From Hofstenia miamia (lineage: Eukaryota > Xenacoelomorpha > Acoela): a DNA stretch of 64,000 nt. The notes beneath the pieces were generated by a model. The model was not told the DNA's origin. It ran no database searches and saw only the letters and a list, made by a program, of their open reading frames with translations. The position numbers were made by a program, and so were the translations under genes. The stretch spans positions 56,651-120,650 of the forward strand of contig SCFE01000118.1 in assembly GCA_004352715.1 (NCBI GenBank), in the 5' to 3' direction. Shown piece after piece: positions 11,539 to 24,084 of this stretch. Numbering within the stretch: position 1 is the first letter of the stretch; each line of letters starts with the position of its first letter.

Positions 11539-14500
11539 ATGTAACTTAGCAACAATTTTATAAATTTATGTTATTCAAAAATTTATTAATATTACTATTA
11601 TTTTATTTTAAATATTTTTGTTAAAGCTTTTTAAAAATCTATTATACACCAATATCTTTTTTGAGAATATTTAACGAATTGCACATGGGACGTTTAAATT
11701 TATTAGCAAATGCAAACTTGTTTCATTAAATGTATTGATTATTATTATTTATATAGTGTTAATATAAAAATTAATTTCTTAAATTTACATTCTTAATAAT
11801 ATTTCTTTGTGACTCATGTTATTTTTATGTATTATTACCATTTTTGAATTCATAAACGGAGTGAACTGTATATTATCTAATTATTATTAAGGTGTTTATA
11901 TTTATTTTCTAGTATTTAACATTTCGATTAACTTCTTGAGTATACGAAAATAGTTTTTCAGAGGCAATGCAAAAGATGTACATATCGGTCTCATACTACT
12001 GTATCATGTAAAATCTTTAAGATTAAATAGTGAAGTCATTTTTCTTATTTCAAATAGTAAAGGTGTTTTCAATTGTTTGGTTTTAAATCGTATAAATGAA
12101 TTTTGAAATTCTTGTGTGCTGCTCATTTTTCATTATGGATGTAATTGAAGCTTCTTCTCTTTAAAGTTTATAACAATTTATTGAATTTTTGATTTATTCA
12201 AATCTTGTATTCAATTGCTCTTTAGAGGGTTTGTGTTGAATAATACATGTTTAATTTCTAGCAAAGCTATTTGATAAATTTAGTGTAATTTTTCTAATTT
12301 CGCCAATGCGACATTCTTAAATTCGATTCTTTCTATGTATTTTCGAAGTGGTTTTGCAATCGTATTCCCACTAGATTGTGTACCATATTTTCATTATTAA
12401 GCGTTTATTTCATTGCACTAAATGCCAAAATAATGTGTGAACAACCACTTGATAGTTCAAGTTTATTTGTTGGTTATGAAATGTATAACCATTATTAACG
12501 TTGACAACTTTTGTTGTATATTTTAGATGAATTTTAGATAATTTAGATGAATAAATTTCTATAAATTTAACTCTAATCTGCCGATTTTGGACATTAAAGT
12601 ACCAAGCCGCTTTTCCAAAATCTTAAGCCACTTCATAGTAGAAAACATAGGGATCTATGGGTAAATGTGCTTTTAATTTATGGTGAAAATTTGTGAAAAA
12701 ATATTATTCGTGTGCTGGAAGTATATGAAAATTTTTACTATTTTTCAATAGAAAGCGGGATTTTTGCGATCATTAGGTTCGCTGAGGTGCGCGAGTTAAG
12801 GACGATAATGAAAAAGAAGTATTCGTTATTACTTTGTGAGTTATGAGCATTTAAATTCGATTAATCAAGCAATGATCCAAAACGAATCCCATTTGATATG
12901 AGTAGAGTTAGAGTTTTTTATGGTAGACATTTCAGTAGTGATCAATAATATAGCGATCATCTGCAAAAACGGTAAATCTGTTGACAGAATAGACACTTTA
13001 GCATTGTAATTTTTAAATTTTAAAAGATTGTTTTTTACTGAAGAGGAGACGTACTCCTAAATTCAGCTGTGTATTCCAGTGTGTTGTCCACGACATACTG
13101 ATACAGGATAAACTAAAATAGTGTTTGAACTAAATACTTAACTGATATTTATTTCTGAGAAACAATTTCAATATCCGCCAACTCTGATTCCCTTCAAGTT
13201 TGTTTTCAGCATTTGGTCTTCGATTCAACAACAGACGGAATCCTATTAAACCGGACAATTTCGTAAAAAATTTCAAATAGCTCATGCAGGGAGCTAGATT
13301 TCCCTTACAATTGCTTTTATTTGTTCAATAACGTATTCCAAATTACAAAGTTGATATAAATTGAGCATACACGAATAAATACACTAAAATATGAAATACC
13401 TACACAATGAAATATTTCATAATACACGAATACCGTATACAGGGAAATTTCAAAACACGAAACACACTGCTGGATACGTTGCCAGATGCGAAATTTTCAA
13501 GGTAGTTTGTTCATTGTATGAATTACTTGACACTATCCAACCCGCCCCAAGCAGTTTCTTCCTTACCCGGGTTGTAATAATATAAAAGATTTTTTATTTA
13601 TTAAAAAGTAGATTTTTAGTGTCCATAGACATCTATTTTGTATAATATTTTTAAATAATTATAAGAAATCCAATTGAAATAGACTAACGCAAGATGTGAT
13701 CTAAGTAAAGTACATGTTTATGTGTTGAATTTCAATGAATGTTTTTCTTGAATTTTAGTCATGCCTTGACAAAACGGGAAAGTTTTTTAACCCAACCCGA
13801 CTCAGGGGTGAGGAAGAGGGTACAAGTCCCGAACCGAAAGGTTTTTTCCAAGTTAACGATATGAAGTATTCCTAATGGTAGAAAACGAGTTTGTTCATTT
13901 ACAAGGACAAATGTTATCACGCATGATATTTAATTATATCAACAGAGAGCACTTTTGAATACTCCAAAACAAAAGAGTCTTTGATAGCTTTCAAGATCGA
14001 TACTTAAGCAAATGTTAACAGGTATTTGAAGTGGTCAAAGCAGTAGGTTTCACTGAAAAAAGGTGTTGTAAAAATTAATTTATCTTCGAATTAATTCTCT
14101 GAAATACAAGCTATGAAAAAAAAACCTATTTTATATGACTTGTAATTGTGCTTGCTACTATTCCTAAAGATATCTTTAAATATAATATGCTAATTAGGCC
14201 TTAAGACTGCATTGAAATCAAATTTAGGACAACATAGGTACGTCAACTATATTTTGTGTTACTAACAAAATTAATAAGACTGTGGTATAGAGCAGATTAT
14301 GAATATCATTGCAAATATCAAAAAATCAAGTTTATCATGTATAGGGGCTCTGAAAAAAAATTATAGTAAAAAATTGTAGTCATCTAGGAAAAATATAAAA
14401 TAAAATAATAACTACATAAATTTGATAAAATTTTAACCATGCATTTGTATTGATTTCTTAAGAAATAGCAATCATAGTAAAAAGACAGCAAAAATCTGTT

Positions 14501-14577
14501 AGACTTATAGTTTCACGTAATAAAAAACAATTCAATTCATGTAAATACAAAACCTAGAATACTAAATGTGAATTTTT
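11539..14577. other. Mostly empty; one weak exon candidate at 12769-12838
   Basis: AT-rich. At 12769 an acceptor-like GATCATTAG precedes a short open stretch (FAEVRELRTIMKKKYSLL, then a stop) in a locally CpG-rich patch. No partner exon was found. The rest, including 13391-13585, has no supported gene. Confidence 0.35.
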
Positions 14578-14835
14578 TCATATTAACAAATCAAATTCCT
14601 CGTTAAGTTGTTGTGCAGTAATCCGCGGTGAGCTGAAACCAACTGCCTCTTCATATGTAGGTAATGGGGGATGATCATTTATTGAAATTGTGTATGCTGG
14701 TGGATCGCTTACTTTTTCTTCTAACGGAGGAGCTTCTTCGTCCGACTGTTTTTTTCTATTTGAACAAATTAATAGCCATGCTATCAGAAGTTTTAAAATT
14801 ACAAATATGTAAATACAGATTATGTAGTATTCCAT
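14578..14835 (-). CDS. Small single-pass membrane protein with PPxY and LPxY motifs
   Basis: An 85-residue ORF from a genuine ATG (context CAAAATGG). Residues 3-24 form one hydrophobic helix, followed at once by NRKK (26-29), which by the positive-inside rule puts the N-terminus outside and the tail in the cytosol. The tail is acidic and Pro-rich and carries PPAY (45-48) and LPTYEEA (58-64). Both are PY motifs of the kind bound by WW domains of Nedd4-family ubiquitin ligases. The architecture (tiny N-terminus, one helix, tandem PPxY/LPxY) is that of ligase adaptors such as Drosophila Commissureless, NDFIP or the PRRG proteins; homology to any of them is not shown. Likely role: recruiting a ligase to membrane cargo. 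It appears to be a single-exon gene. Confidence 0.75.
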   Translation of the reverse strand: MEYYIICIYIFVILKLLIAWLLICSNRKKQSDEEAPPLEEKVSDPPAYTISINDHPPLPTYEEAVGFSSPRITAQQLNEEFDLLI

Positions 14836-14880
14836 TTTGTTGGAACTAATGATGATATAATCAGACGATCGCCGTTTCCT

Positions 14881-14890
14881 GTATTTAAAG
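14881..14890 (-). promoter_or_regulatory. TATA-like element upstream of the PY-motif gene
   Basis: On the minus strand CTTTAAATAC lies about 46 bases before the ATG at 14835, a spacing that would leave a leader of roughly 20 bases. In AT-rich DNA such a match is weak evidence. Confidence 0.25.
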
Positions 14891-15889
14891 AGCTAACACA
14901 TGCTTAGTCATGTGTACAATTGCTCGCAATTGACAAAGCACCATTATTGTGCAATTTATGTTTACTCAATTAGTTGATGTACCGGTAATTTTTACAATTG
15001 TTAAAAGACTATTACCAGAAGTGCAAATAGATCGTTAGTGCATTGACTATGTTTTATGCAAATTCACCTTGATATTAATGAATATACACAGGTAGAGGGT
15101 CAGAGCAAGACCAACCACAGAAATAGTTTTCAAATAAATCATTAACTTCATCAGATTTAATAGCTACAAATATAACTAAAACAACATAAAACTTTAAGTT
15201 TTTGAAAACTTTGCAATTTCATTCATATAATCTGCAAAATATGAAATAAATACAAATCAAGCGGTATCTATAGCGTAGTAATTCTACAGATATATTTTTA
15301 ACAAATAATTTATATTATGAAATTATGATATGTTAGGCTATGTATAATTTAATATAGAATTGTGTGCTCTTTTTTAAATGGCTAGTTACTTCCACAATTA
15401 ATTTTCATAATATTAATCCAATTACCATTAGAAAATGTCAAAATGTTTTAATTTGAAGAAAATATTATTGCTAAAAAACAAAGATATCAAATAATTGTCT
15501 TGACAAATTTAATTAAAACTAGAATCCTGAAAGTTCAAGTTCCTACTTAAGAAATTCATGATGTTGGAATTATGTATCTTGAAAATCTTATATTGTAAAA
15601 GGTTGGGTAAAGTAATTATTACCCTCCGAGGAAAATTATTAAAATGGAAATCGAAATTATGAATCGAAACATATCGAACTTAGTTTTTATAGAAATTCTA
15701 GATTTTTTAATAATTTCATACTTGTTGATTCCTGTGAATAAAATAGGGTCTTATAATTAAAAAAAACATAACTATTAAGGAATGTCAAAAACTTAATATA
15801 ATTAAGATTTTAGAATAAACATAATTTGCTTCTACTTTAAAATCGGCGTCATTAAAATATACCTTGGTTCAAAAAAAATGGCCGCGGCA
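14891..15889. other. No gene seen
   Basis: AT-rich sequence without recognisable features. Confidence 0.4.
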
Positions 15890-16526
15890 ATATTTTTGAA
15901 AAATGCGTATAGCTCGAAAGCGGCAAATTGTTACGAAATGTGGCAAAAATAAAAAAGTTAGCAAGTTGAACAGACTTTGTCGCCGTGTGAATCAATTGAC
16001 AGATACTTAGCTGGTGAAAATGCTACACATCATTCTTCAACACAAAATTTTGAAATGCAAGCGAAACGCGATTTGCTTGAATTTCTCTATGTCAACGACT
16101 CCACCAACTGTGAATATCTGTTGAAACGGGTGAAAATGCCACCTCTAAGTTTCCGACGTAACATGAAAATCTTGGAATAAAGGGGAACCTTGGAAAAAAA
16201 GAAAGGAAGCGGCCGACCTCTCCAAATTTCTGGCAATGAGAAAAAACGCTTTTGTCAAATTGCGCTTAAATGTCCGTCGGCATCAACTCAAAATGTCTGT
16301 GATCGTTATAACGAGTTAGCAGGGACATCCGTCNAATTTTACTCCAAAGCATATTTTATAAAGTTTTAGTGCTAATACTGGAACTTCTAGTGATCTTCGA
16401 CAACTTGTAATAGACGAATTTGTTAACTTTGATCATGACTGGTGTACTTTTGTTTGTCGCAGTGTGTTGTCACGTTGTCGAGAGTGTATTGAGGCCAAGG
16501 GCTTACAATTTGAACATTTATCGTGA
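15890..16526 (+). pseudogene. Tc1/mariner-like transposase: both ends present, catalytic core missing
   Basis: From 15977 the plus frame encodes the N-terminal DNA-binding region. After one in-frame stop (16178-16180) the same frame continues with KKKGSGRPLQIS, the GRPR-like hook between two helix-turn-helix units, and a second helix (CDRYNELAGTSV). The single N at 16334 follows. Beyond it another frame gives a typical transposase C-terminus (CRSVLSRCRECIEAKG, ending FEHLS at a stop, 16524-16526). The DDE core, about 200 residues, is absent. The N marks an assembly joint, so the deletion may be biological or a collapse. GTATACAAACTTT recurs at about 16598 and 16697 near the presumed right end. 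Confidence 0.65.
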
Positions 16527-16722
16527 CTGCCTTCTTTGTTACAGCATTTCCAGAATTTAATAAACTCTATAACAATTATTATTTTTGATTAATTAACTGT
16601 ATACAAACTTTGTATTCTATTTTTAATTACTGCGCCTTGTGACATAATTGGGACATGATGACTGCAACTGATTTTCTGGACGACATGCTAACTTAGTGTA
16701 TACAAACTTTACGGAAATCCTG

Positions 16723-16749
16723 TATATATATATATATATATATATATAT
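16723..16749. repeat. (TA)n microsatellite
   Basis: Uninterrupted TA units right after the presumed transposon end. The following TCAATACTATTTATTTA resembles the flank of the (TA)n at 48355. Confidence 0.9.
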
Positions 16750-18129
16750 CAATACTATTTATTTACACATTATTAAATCCGGCACTAATTAAATAATTAG
16801 TAGGCTGCTTATGCAACTCCTATGAGCATTTGAGGACGTTTATTGATAAGCAAGACATTTGAAATAGCCTTTGAAAAATGAAATTAATTTTCTTTAAACA
16901 GCAATGATATTGGGTTTAGTGATTCTCAAAAAATATGTTAATATCTCTTATGTTCTATTTGTATTTGCGTATAAATTGGAAATTTCATAATACTAGTGCT
17001 ACAGTGTCAATATTTACTAGCATAACAAAAGATTTTCCATACTATTGGATGATTGAATATTTAAATATAATTCAATCATATCGAGGAATTTGGCAATGAT
17101 ATAGCCATCTAACGGAACAATTATGCTTGCAACAATGGTTTTTAAGAACCGAAAATAACACTCTCTTATCTAATGCACTTACAAGCAGTGGCGCCATCGC
17201 CATCCATTTATGTACTTTTATGCCTTTCTCTATACTAATCTTAAACTGGGTCTAGTGTAGATTTTTACCAAACTATAAATAGCAGTGAGAGTAGTACGTC
17301 AATCTATATTTTAATTCAAAATCAACAATAACTTTATTTTGAAATCCCTGTAGTAAACACTAGTGTTTGAGTATTGCAAACGATTGTTAAAATAGATTGA
17401 ATCTATATATGTTGCATGTCAATAAACATTTTACATGTAAAACAACACTAAATAAGAAGGCTTTTGCGTAGTGATTTCTTAATTTAAAAGTGCCAATTTG
17501 AAATTTGAAAGCTACTATCTTTAAACTTAAGCTTGAGCCGTAGGACTGGGTTTTGTTCTTGTATTTTTTGTGAAGTTATTGTTATAAACTTTATATTTAG
17601 CATGACTCTTACTTAAATGTAATGATAATAATCTGCAACTAAGTTGTCTGGTTTCAATAACAATATTGTCGATTTAATTACAATTGATTTACAAGAAAAA
17701 TACAAATTTATAAGTTTTATTGTTAAACTTTTACATCATAGCTGGATTTGCAATCAGTGGTAAATTATATTATATTACAATCAGTTTTTTCACTTTTTGT
17801 TCAATCTTATTGAAGTAAATTTTTATCGTTTTCGGAAACCTAAAGTAACAAGTAAATAATTATTGTCATTGTAAAACAAAAGAATTCATTAAATTATAGC
17901 TACTTTCTAGTGTATATGTTATCAAACTTTTGATAAAAAGATACTGGATCAGTTGTATGACCTTCATAATTTTTACCTACTAAGTTTTTACATTAAAATA
18001 GCATTTCTAAATGATAAGGACATTCTTGTAATTGTAAGCCAACTTAAACTTTATATTTTAATGAATAAGAAAGAAACTATATTAAGTTAGAGAATCTCTC
18101 ACCTAACCAAATCAGGCTTTAAGCTAAAA
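16750..18129. other. No gene seen
   Basis: AT-rich sequence. CpG begins to thin out from about 17.9 kb. Confidence 0.4.
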
Positions 18130-19005
18130 CCCACATAGCCAAATACTGGTGGGCCACCAGTGGCAGATACAGTGGGCCACCAGGTGGGGTTTGGCCACAT
18201 GTGCACCAGTGGACCACCAGTGGGTAACTGGTGGTCCACTGTTGGCTAATTGGTGTGCCACTGGTGGCAAAATACGATTTAAGCATTAGAGCAATGTCTC
18301 GAATGTAGCAACAACAAACTTTTATAGAGTTTAAACATTGCAGTTTAAACTAATACAAACCCAACAAAGGGTTGAAGGAAATACTAGCAAGCTCACCATT
18401 TACACTGAATTTAGATTGACAATGGAAAGTATAAGGAATTTTTTTATTATAAGCAATAACAACAAGCACACAAAAATGCCCAATTTAGATTTAATTTTTA
18501 ATTTCCGAAAAGAAATTGCAATTTTTAAACATTATTTTTTTCCAATAATTAACAATATATTTTGCCAAATTTTAAGTACTCATGTAGACATTGATTTCAA
18601 GGTCCACAAATCATCGTGAATAAATTATTTTGAAATTTTATTCTGCACATATATCTTACAATTTTTGCAAACAGAAAATTGCAAAAAAGCTATTCACAAT
18701 GAATTTTATATGTTTATGAGATCTAGGAGAGCATAATAATGAATAAATTTACTTGCAAGCATTAGCTAATATATCATTTATGATTAAGAGTAAATCAGAT
18801 GTCACTAGTGGTCCACCAGTGGCTATGAGTGGCTGCAATTGCTACTACTGCCACTACTTATCCACCAGTGGTTCACTAGTGGCTATGAGTGGCTGTAATT
18901 GCCACTCCTGCGGCTGCTTCCCCACCAGTGGTCCACTGGTGGGAACTGGTGGCCGCCTATGCCACTCATTCCCCACCAGTGGACCACTGGTGGTAGCTAC
19001 ATGGG
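18130..19005. mobile_element. Palindromic non-autonomous element, family B
   Basis: The left end reads CCCACATAGCC; the reverse complement of the right end reads CCCATGTAGCTACC. Each end carries a cluster of palindromic units built on CCACCAGTGG / CCACTGGTGG (18130-18268 and about 18800-19005); the centre (18270-18795) is ordinary AT-rich DNA. Within the right cluster a longer unit (TGGCTATGAGTGGCTGYAATT) is tandemly duplicated. A 94-codon ORF across the right cluster is a by-product of the repeats. The ends share the pattern CCCANRTARC with family A (10968) and family C (38690). Confidence 0.65.
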
Positions 19006-20147
19006 AACCCATAAGCCTTCACCGTGTATGTCAGTGACCTTTAGTAGAATGGTTAAAGCTCTTTATCACTAAACTAAATAATAACATATGCCCCTGTCTG
19101 TGCAACCTCATTTGGTAGCCCAATTTTTGATAAACTTTTGAGTTATGAGAGTAAAGTCTTAGCCAGCAACATCACATTACTGCCTTAATTCTATTATTAA
19201 TTTATTCTTGATCATTATTAATGAAATAATTGCTTAAGTGTTGAGGTTTTCCACAGGAAGTTCTTGAGGAATCAGTCTTGTCAATGTACTTATTATATAT
19301 TATTACATGTGTGCTAAATGTATATGAGTAGAAATAAACAAATTTTAGAAATCTCTTAATTGCTAAATACATTTGCTCTAGTCTTCAAGGAAAATTTTGA
19401 TGGAGTGTGGAAAACTAGGCAGCACAACAGAAATGTCATGGAGGAAGTCAACTAAGAAGTATTTTATTACATTCAGAGAGTTCTGGTTTGGTCTGGCTTA
19501 GTAATGCATGGAAGCTTGTTAGCCTTATTATTCTGACCATTGAGACATGCTTAAGCATATTTGTCTCCATATTCAAAAATGATAAATTGAAGCCTTTAGT
19601 AATTTATTCTATTGAAATAATTGCCTAAATTGCTCATAAATGAAAGTAAAACAGACATTATTTTGCAGCACTCTAACAATAATTATCATATTTCAGCATT
19701 AACCCTTAATCTCAATAATGCTAGGTTCCACCTGTGGGATTAGTGGCAGTAGCTTTAAAAAAACTATTTTGCTAGTCATGATTTTTGTTAACATGCCATA
19801 ATTGTAGAGAAACAAATGTAGGGATTGAGAATCTGAGAAGGCTATTTCCAAAAAATTCAAATTCAAAAGAGTTGATGAACAAAACTCAAAGTAAACTTTT
19901 ATCAAAATTCTCTTGAAAATAATCATTTTAGACTTCAACATTAAAGTCAATTGAAAATTTATAATTCTAGTTCTAAAAATGCAGAATCATTCTAAAAAAT
20001 TTATCAAACTTGGGATTTTCTTCAAAAAATACTTGGGATATAATAAATCAAACTTAGTATCTATAAGATTGTATATCACTTTCCCAAATTTCATTTCCCC
20101 CAAGTCTGAAATCACCAAAAATTAAAAACCATTAAAGACATGATTTC

Positions 20148-20373
20148 CATTCCTTCTTTTATTGGTGACTTCAACTAAAAACTAAGGGTACCTGTAAATG
20201 GTGTGCACAATTTGCTTATGTACACAACTTTTAACAGCCCTAAAATGGTCATGTTGAGTATTACATAATGGTATATTAAAGCTATCAATTAGCTAAACAT
20301 TTCAATTATGATACATGAAACCTCTTCATGATTTTCTTCAAATGAGACAATTATTGAATGTATGATACAATAG
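20148..20373 (+). repeat. Left part of a dispersed repeat split by the LTR element
   Basis: Matches the reverse complement of about 35796-36020 with scattered differences. The match resumes on the far side of the LTR element at 32305-32375. The last four bases (ATAG, 20370-20373) are the target-site duplication. Confidence 0.85.
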
Positions 20374-21190
20374 TGTGGCATTAACCACTGCCTTTACAAA
20401 CATTTTTGTAATTAGTATTTCAAAACTAATAAATATTAAATGTACAATATTTACATGAATTTGTAATTGCCTCAATTGACATATTAAGTGTTAGACAATC
20501 TGTGCTATTTTTGAATTTTAAATCATCTGCTGTGCATTATTTCTGATATTACATGTAGTTGATTACTGTGCAAAAGGTCACAAAGCACCTGCTAGTGTTT
20601 ACACATAATTAACAGTATGCTTTTACTGTTACTTCTGTTGATAAAATACCTGTTTTTCTGTTTAAATACTTTGATTTTGTTATCAAAAGTTTAATAGATT
20701 TTACTCAACCTTTACTTCTAGTTGCAAATTTAATTTATTTAAAATGCTTTTTTAAATTATCTGATTGTTGCCAAGGGTGCCTTGTTCAGGTACAGCTTTA
20801 CAAGTTCATCACTATGGCAATTCAGCAGGTCTAGGTGTAGGGCTTTACACAACTGCTTGTCATTCATTATGTTTATTATATTTTATTGCAACATCTAAAT
20901 TGCATGAGCTGAGGCCTGCACTGAGTTTAGGTACACAAGCATATAGGGTACACTTTGCACTCAAGAACTTATAGGGCTTCTCTCTCTTTATGTAAATTAG
21001 GGATCCTGTCTAACATGACTCTTTCTCTTAAGGTTTTCTGCATTAGGGTGGCCAAGTGTGGCCATGCACCCTTTGCTTACCTGATCTCTAGTAGGAATAG
21101 ACTCATTTAGTACTGGAGTCAGGCCATTAATTACTAAGACATCACCAAATCCTGGTGTTCATCAACACAGGTTTCCATACTGATGCCACA
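20374..21190 (+). repeat. 5' LTR (817 bp)
   Basis: Starts TGTGGCATTAACC and ends CTGATGCCACA. Aligns along its length with 31473-32304. An open stretch without ATG (20765-20974, 69 codons) has a same-length counterpart in the other LTR. Confidence 0.93.
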
Positions 21191-21370
21191 TTGTGACCAC
21201 TGCAGGGCACTCCTAATGACAATTACATTTTATAATTAACAAAACCTCTGGGATCCTGAAAAAGAACCATATGAAAGAATGAGCAAAGTTACCTAAAGTT
21301 TCAGAGACTCTATTTGTTTGGGAATGTGAAGCAAGTTATGTGGCTGAATTATCATGTTGCTGAAAGCTGA

Positions 21371-23115
21371 TTATACCAAAAAAGATTTTTTACTGACTAC
21401 CTAAAGCCTAAACCACACCAACCAAAGATCACCATTGCTGAATCTGTATCTGTTCAAGCCCCTCAGGTATCACTATATGAAAAGAAAATGCCTAATATAT
21501 GCAATAAAGAACAAGTCACTCCCACCTCTCATTCTAACCCCCAATCAAAATATAAAGCCCTCTCAAGAGAGGAACTCATCAAAAAATCCCTTCATTTGAA
21601 ACTGAAATAGAAGCACTAAAGCAAAAAATCAAGAGAAATCCAACTCAAAAATTACAAAAGATCTGATATGATCCAGAAGGAAAACACAAAATCATGTCAA
21701 GAAATAGCACTATTTTAAGCTGATAAAATTCAGATTGTTGATGAATACAGAATGTCCAAAAAGCAAATGTACTTTAAACAAAAGAAGTCTAAACACAAAA
21801 TCAACGCCTGTGCAAAGAAAATGTATCAATTTGAAAAAAGCAATGAAATTCTACAACAATGAGTAGAAACCTCAGATGAAATTCTAAAGCAGAACAATAA
21901 TCTCCTGAAATAAGTGAAAGAAAGTAATCAACAAAATATTTAATTAACTGAAAAATTGATTACTGAAAAGGAAAAAACACAGTACTTTAAACTTATTTTG
22001 AAAAACAGAAATTCACCTTGACACTATCCACAACTTTAACCCTAACTTTGCAATCCTAAACACTCCAGCAAGTTCAAACAAAACCTAGACAAAACACTCT
22101 GGGACATCAGGTTCAAAATCCACCCATTCCAATAATCAAAACTATTCCTCAACAGTCATCTCCATTAAACATTTCAGAGTTAACAAATGTGACAAAAGCT
22201 AGAGCAAACTCCCCCCAGTCACCAATATTAAATCCTCTACTCAATAACATCAATAACAAACTAGAAATATTAAATGATAGGTTAATTTAGAAAACCCTGC
22301 TATGGATAAAAAGTTAATTAAATCTAAATTGTCACAAGTAGCTCCTGATGACAACCTTAAATTTGTGAATACCACCTAGAAAATTTTCTGGCAAAGCTGA
22401 TGGCATTTCTCCAACATTTGAGGAATGGTTCTTCAACTATGAACAGCACCTAACCATTCAAAAAGCAGGCCAAGAGCATTTTCCTGCCCAATTTTCTATA
22501 TTCTTGACTGGCAAAGCCTTCAACTTTTACCTAACCCTAGATAACATCACTAAATTGGATTATTCTTTGTTGCTTCAAAATTTTTGTTACCACTTTCATC
22601 CACCAGCCATGTGCAACCAATACAAAATTATTTTAAACAAAACAACCTACTTACAAGATGATGACATCAAAGACCACATCCTGTAAGTTGAACAATTATA
22701 TTGACTTAGTAGATCTTTAACCAAATACTCTTCACATGATTTGTTTAGTCACATCACTTAAGGTATGGTTCTTCAAATCAGACACAGATTTGAAAAGAAA
22801 TGTAGCACTGACAATAAAATATGTACCTTTATTAAAAAAGGTGTTGACGCTAAACTTCAGATAGAAAATTACAAAAAAATACCTAATCAAATAACATCAA
22901 ATGAGTCATCACCATCAAAATATTACATTCCAAAACCAAGGAAAGCTATAACCTCTAATTACACACAAGCAAACATTATCAAAAAGTGAACCAACAGCCA
23001 GAAAGACATGTCCAAAGGCCATGAACCTAAATAAAATTCACTGTTACCACTGCATTCAATGTGGACGTATCTGCACTAACTGCAAAGCATCCATCCATCT
23101 ACTAGCCAACAAAGA
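21371..23115 (+). pseudogene. LTR element gag remnant with Cys-rich knuckle
   Basis: The frame opens after a stop near 21369 and has no early ATG. A Lys/Gln-rich, helix-prone segment (about 21400-22000) contains several stops. A capsid-like block follows at 22380-22690 (FSGKADG, then FEEWFFNYEQHL, then FLTGKAFNFYL), resembling the conserved start of Ty3-type Gag capsids. At 23040-23083 the reading CYHCIQCGRICTNC looks like a modified nucleocapsid zinc knuckle; the canonical CCHC spacing is not kept. At least five stops or frameshifts interrupt the region. Confidence 0.75.
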
Positions 23116-23219
23116 TTGTTATTACACTGACTATAGTAATGTTTACAAATCTGATTCAGATGAGGATGACAATTTAAACTACTAAGAGCATTGACTCCCA
23201 GCTGAGCAGGAACTGTTCT

Positions 23220-23577
23220 CATCACAACTGACCTACAAAAAAACACTATACCTGTTACCATTAATAGCATAGTAACTCAGGCCACTGTTGATACCAGTGC
23301 TTTGGTGTTGATTATAGCTGATACCTGTGCACATCAAATCAGCATTCATCATAATACCATTACCTCTCATAACCATAGACTAGTTAATTCCTCCAGTGAT
23401 TACCTTGATACTAAAGGCAAAATAGACAACCTCAAATTCACTATTTCAAACACCAAATTCAACTACAACATTCTTTTGGTTGACACAACTAACCATACCT
23501 TACCCTATGAACTGATTCTAGGAAAGGACTTCCTTGAAAAGTATCACTGCAGCATTAATTTTATGAATAAACCATAA
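23220..23577 (+). pseudogene. LTR element aspartic protease remnant
   Basis: The frame reads ATVDTSALVL, then a few residues later IADTCAHQIS; either could be the active-site DTGA loop, and both have lost the glycine. The C-terminal landmark is well kept (YELILGKDFLEKY), matching the ILGxDFL block of Ty3-type proteases. About 100 residues are readable without a stop. The two DT-containing segments, ten residues apart, suggest a small internal duplication. The altered active site indicates a non-functional enzyme. Confidence 0.8.
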
Positions 23578-24084
23578 CAATCAATCCACATAATAAGGAC
23601 ATAACACTCACCTACAAACTATTGAATCAAAAACCATACTATTATGCTCTTTGCAAACAGAAAAGATTGAACCATTTAGCTGGCACTTCATAACTCTCAC
23701 CAGTGACCAGCCAATAACCACCAATTTCATTATAAACCACCAACAGGGCATGAATTCCAAAAAAAACATAATATTAGCATCAATAATACAATGTTCAAGC
23801 AATACCTGTACTAAAGCCATACTCAATAATACCAGCAAGTTGATTATAACATCACATCAGAGAACATCAAGATTTATGCTTCACCTGTAATAACTGTTGT
23901 GCAGAAGAAATTGAAACCACTTCTATCAATTACACCAGATTCAGTTGAAACCACTAATCTTTCTGCACCAACCATTACCACAGCTTCTCACCCTCACCTA
24001 AGTGAATCCAAAGCAGACTCTTTCACTAAGTTATTAGAAAACATAAAACCATTTTTAATTTTAATACCATTAGTGTAGGGAAAG

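Noticed and set aside
18753-19037. 94-codon ORF rich in Cys, Gly and Ser
   Set aside because: Produced by the CCACCAGTGG-type tandem palindromes of a non-coding element.
19382-19500. Open frames after an acceptor-like TTTGCTCTAG
   Set aside because: Two frames are open at once and neither has protein-like continuity or a partner exon.
21191-21215. tRNA primer-binding site after the 5' LTR
   Set aside because: The bases there do not start with TGG or match any tRNA 3' end that I can recognise.
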